DNA from: an uncultured Lachnospiraceae bacterium
Lineage (GTDB): Bacteria; Bacillota; Clostridia; Lachnospirales; Lachnospiraceae
Direction of reading: 5' to 3'
Length of the DNA: 6,706 nt
Assembly (NCBI GenBank): GCA_958422845.1
Contig: CATZPU010000065.1
Coordinates: forward strand, 1 to 6,706
How positions within the stretch are numbered: the stretch's first letter is position 1; each line of letters opens with the position of its first letter. This document shows positions 5,346 to 6,706 of this stretch, piece by piece. A program made the position numbers and the translations under genes. The notes under the pieces are model-generated. The model saw nothing but the letters and a program-made list of their open reading frames with translations, did not search any database and was not told where the DNA came from.

Positions 5346-6706
5346 TGGCATTCGTACAAAACCTTCCGTTTTTGTCTATTTTGCTGTCGCTGTTTGCAGG
5401 ACCTCTTTCTTCTATTATAAGTGGGAAGAAAGCAAAGTGGGTAAATCTCGCGGTAATAGCAACGGTCGGAGTGATGTCGTCTGCAGTGCTCGTATTCGTG
5501 CTGGGATCGGGAGAGCCGTACGTTTACATGATGGGACATTTTCCGGCTCCGTGGGGAAACGAGATACGCGTCGGCGTGCTTGAGGCTTCGATGGCAGTGC
5601 TTTTTTGCATGATTATGTTTCTCTGTATGATCGGCGGAAGCCGTGAGCGCGAGCTTGAAATAGAAGAGTCCAAGATGAATCTGTATTACGTGATGGTAAA
5701 TCTGCTCCTGTGCTCCCTGCTTGCCCTGATCTATACGAATGACCTGTTTACGGCGTACGTGTTTGTAGAGATCAATACGATCGCGGCGTGCGGTCTGATC
5801 ATGATACGGCAGAACGGGCGGACGATCGAAGCGGCGACGCGGTATATGATCATGAGCCTTTTAGGCTCAGGTCTTTTCCTTTTGGGACTGTGCTTTTTGT
5901 ACGACCTGACGGGACATCTGCTGATGAGCAACATTCAGGCATCGGTAAGAGTGCTCAAGGAGACGGGAGAGTACCACATTCCGCTGCTTGTATCTATCTG
6001 TCTGATCTCAGTCGGACTTGCGATCAAGAGCGCGCTGTATCCGTTTCACGCGTGGCTGCCGGATGCTTACGGATATTCGACACTTTCCTCAGCAGCGATC
6101 CTTTCTTCGCTCGTATCTAAGGGATATATTTTTTTACTGGTAAAGATTTTTTACCGTGTTGTCGGTTTTGATATGATTACGGACAGCAAGGTGGTAAACG
6201 TGCTGTTTGTATTCGGAATTATCGGAATGATCATGGGCTCCGTTGCCGCGATCAAGGAAAACAATATCAGGAGAATGATCGCGTTTTCTTCTGTCGCTCA
6301 GATCGGCTATATTTATATGGGGCTTGGGCTGGGTTCCCAGATCGGCTCGATTGCGAGCGTATATCATATCGCGGCTCATGCAGCTACGAAGTCGCTGCTT
6401 TTCGTTGCGGCGTCCGGTCTTACAGATGCATCGGGGGGCAGCACCGACTTTTTTGATCTGACGGGAGCAGGTTTTAGGAACAAGCTCGCAGGGATCGCAT
6501 TCACGGTCGGCTCGCTTTCTATGGTAGGATTTCCGATGTTTTCCGGTTTTACTTCCAAGCTGCTCTTTGCGCAGGCAGGTGTTGAGAGCGGAAATAAAAT
6601 GCTTATGACGCTTATCGCTCTGGCGCTCAGTACGATCCTGAATGCAGTTTATTTTATGAAGACTGTGATCCGTATCTATACGCCGGAGAAAAAGGCAGTG
6701 CTTGAG
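5345..6706 (+). CDS. mrpD: Na+/H+ antiporter subunit D (MrpD/MbhH, NuoN/NuoM-like), 3' end outside window
   Basis: This is the ion-translocating subunit, homologous to NuoL/M/N of complex I. From ATG at 5345 the frame stays open to the last base, giving 454 residues. The family runs to about 490-500, so only a short C-terminal part is missing. Key membrane charges are present: E142 in AYVFVEINTIAACGL (transmembrane helix 5 glutamate) and K228 in GLAIKSALYPFHAWLPDAY (helix 7 lysine). H341, H345 and K349 are seen in the segment YHIAAHAATKSLLF. These match the conserved proton-path residues of the family. The central proton-conducting domain covers roughly residues 125-410. AAGGAGGG at 5331-5338 is six bases before the start, and the gene overlaps mrpC by one base. 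MrpD rather than MrpA is the better call: the gene directly follows the NuoK-like subunit, as in mrpCD and mbhGH. A closely related NuoN/M paralogue cannot be fully excluded. Confidence 0.93.
   Translation, partial: MAFVQNLPFLSILLSLFAGPLSSIISGKKAKWVNLAVIATVGVMSSAVLVFVLGSGEPYVYMMGHFPAPWGNEIRVGVLEASMAVLFCMIMFLCMIGGSRERELEIEESKMNLYYVMVNLLLCSLLALIYTNDLFTAYVFVEINTIAACGLIMIRQNGRTIEAATRYMIMSLLGSGLFLLGLCFLYDLTGHLLMSNIQASVRVLKETGEYHIPLLVSICLISVGLAIKSALYPFHAWLPDAYGYSTLSSAAILSSLVSKGYIFLLVKIFYRVVGFDMITDSKVVNVLFVFGIIGMIMGSVAAIKENNIRRMIAFSSVAQIGYIYMGLGLGSQIGSIASVYHIAAHAATKSLLFVAASGLTDASGGSTDFFDLTGAGFRNKLAGIAFTVGSLSMVGFPMFSGFTSKLLFAQAGVESGNKMLMTLIALALSTILNAVYFMKTVIRIYTPEKKAVLE

Overview
The window comes from an endospore-forming member of the Bacillota. 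A Clostridia relative, possibly Lachnospiraceae-like, is my inference. The grounds are spoVAD/spoVAE sporulation genes, purine-rich Shine-Dalgarno sites on nearly every gene, a Bacillus YclM-like aspartokinase, and a split Mrp-type antiporter module of a kind I associate with clostridia and archaea. Every gene is on the + strand, and I see no RNA gene, mobile element, CRISPR array or long repeat.

Layout. (1) Bases 1-995 hold the end of a spoVA operon: the C-terminal half of spoVAD, an 84-base spacer with a possible hairpin, and a complete spoVAE. SpoVA proteins move dipicolinic acid (DPA) into and out of the spore core. (2) Bases 996-1101 hold a plausible vegetative promoter for the next gene, and neither a lysine riboswitch nor a T-box. 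(3) Bases 1102-2424 encode a monofunctional, ACT-domain aspartokinase, the first step from aspartate to lysine, threonine, methionine, diaminopimelate and DPA. (4) Bases 2466-6706 are a tightly packed seven-gene operon for a multi-subunit Na+(K+)/H+ antiporter or antiporter-like membrane module: mrpE, mrpF, mrpG, a DUF4040/MbhD gene, a fused MbhE-MnhB gene, mrpC, and mrpD. The last runs off the right edge with 454 codons visible.

The antiporter genes overlap or are separated by a single base, and each Shine-Dalgarno site lies inside the end of the gene before it, so translational coupling is likely. The order E-F-G-D-(E+B)-C-D matches the antiporter half of archaeal membrane-bound hydrogenase (mbhA to mbhH), not the classical Bacillus mrpABCDEFG order. 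No full-length MrpA precedes the module. Whether this is a stand-alone antiporter or part of a larger redox-driven complex depends on genes beyond the right edge.

Apart from the unusual subunit architecture, this is recognisable housekeeping and sporulation DNA. I do not see a wholly undescribed system in it.
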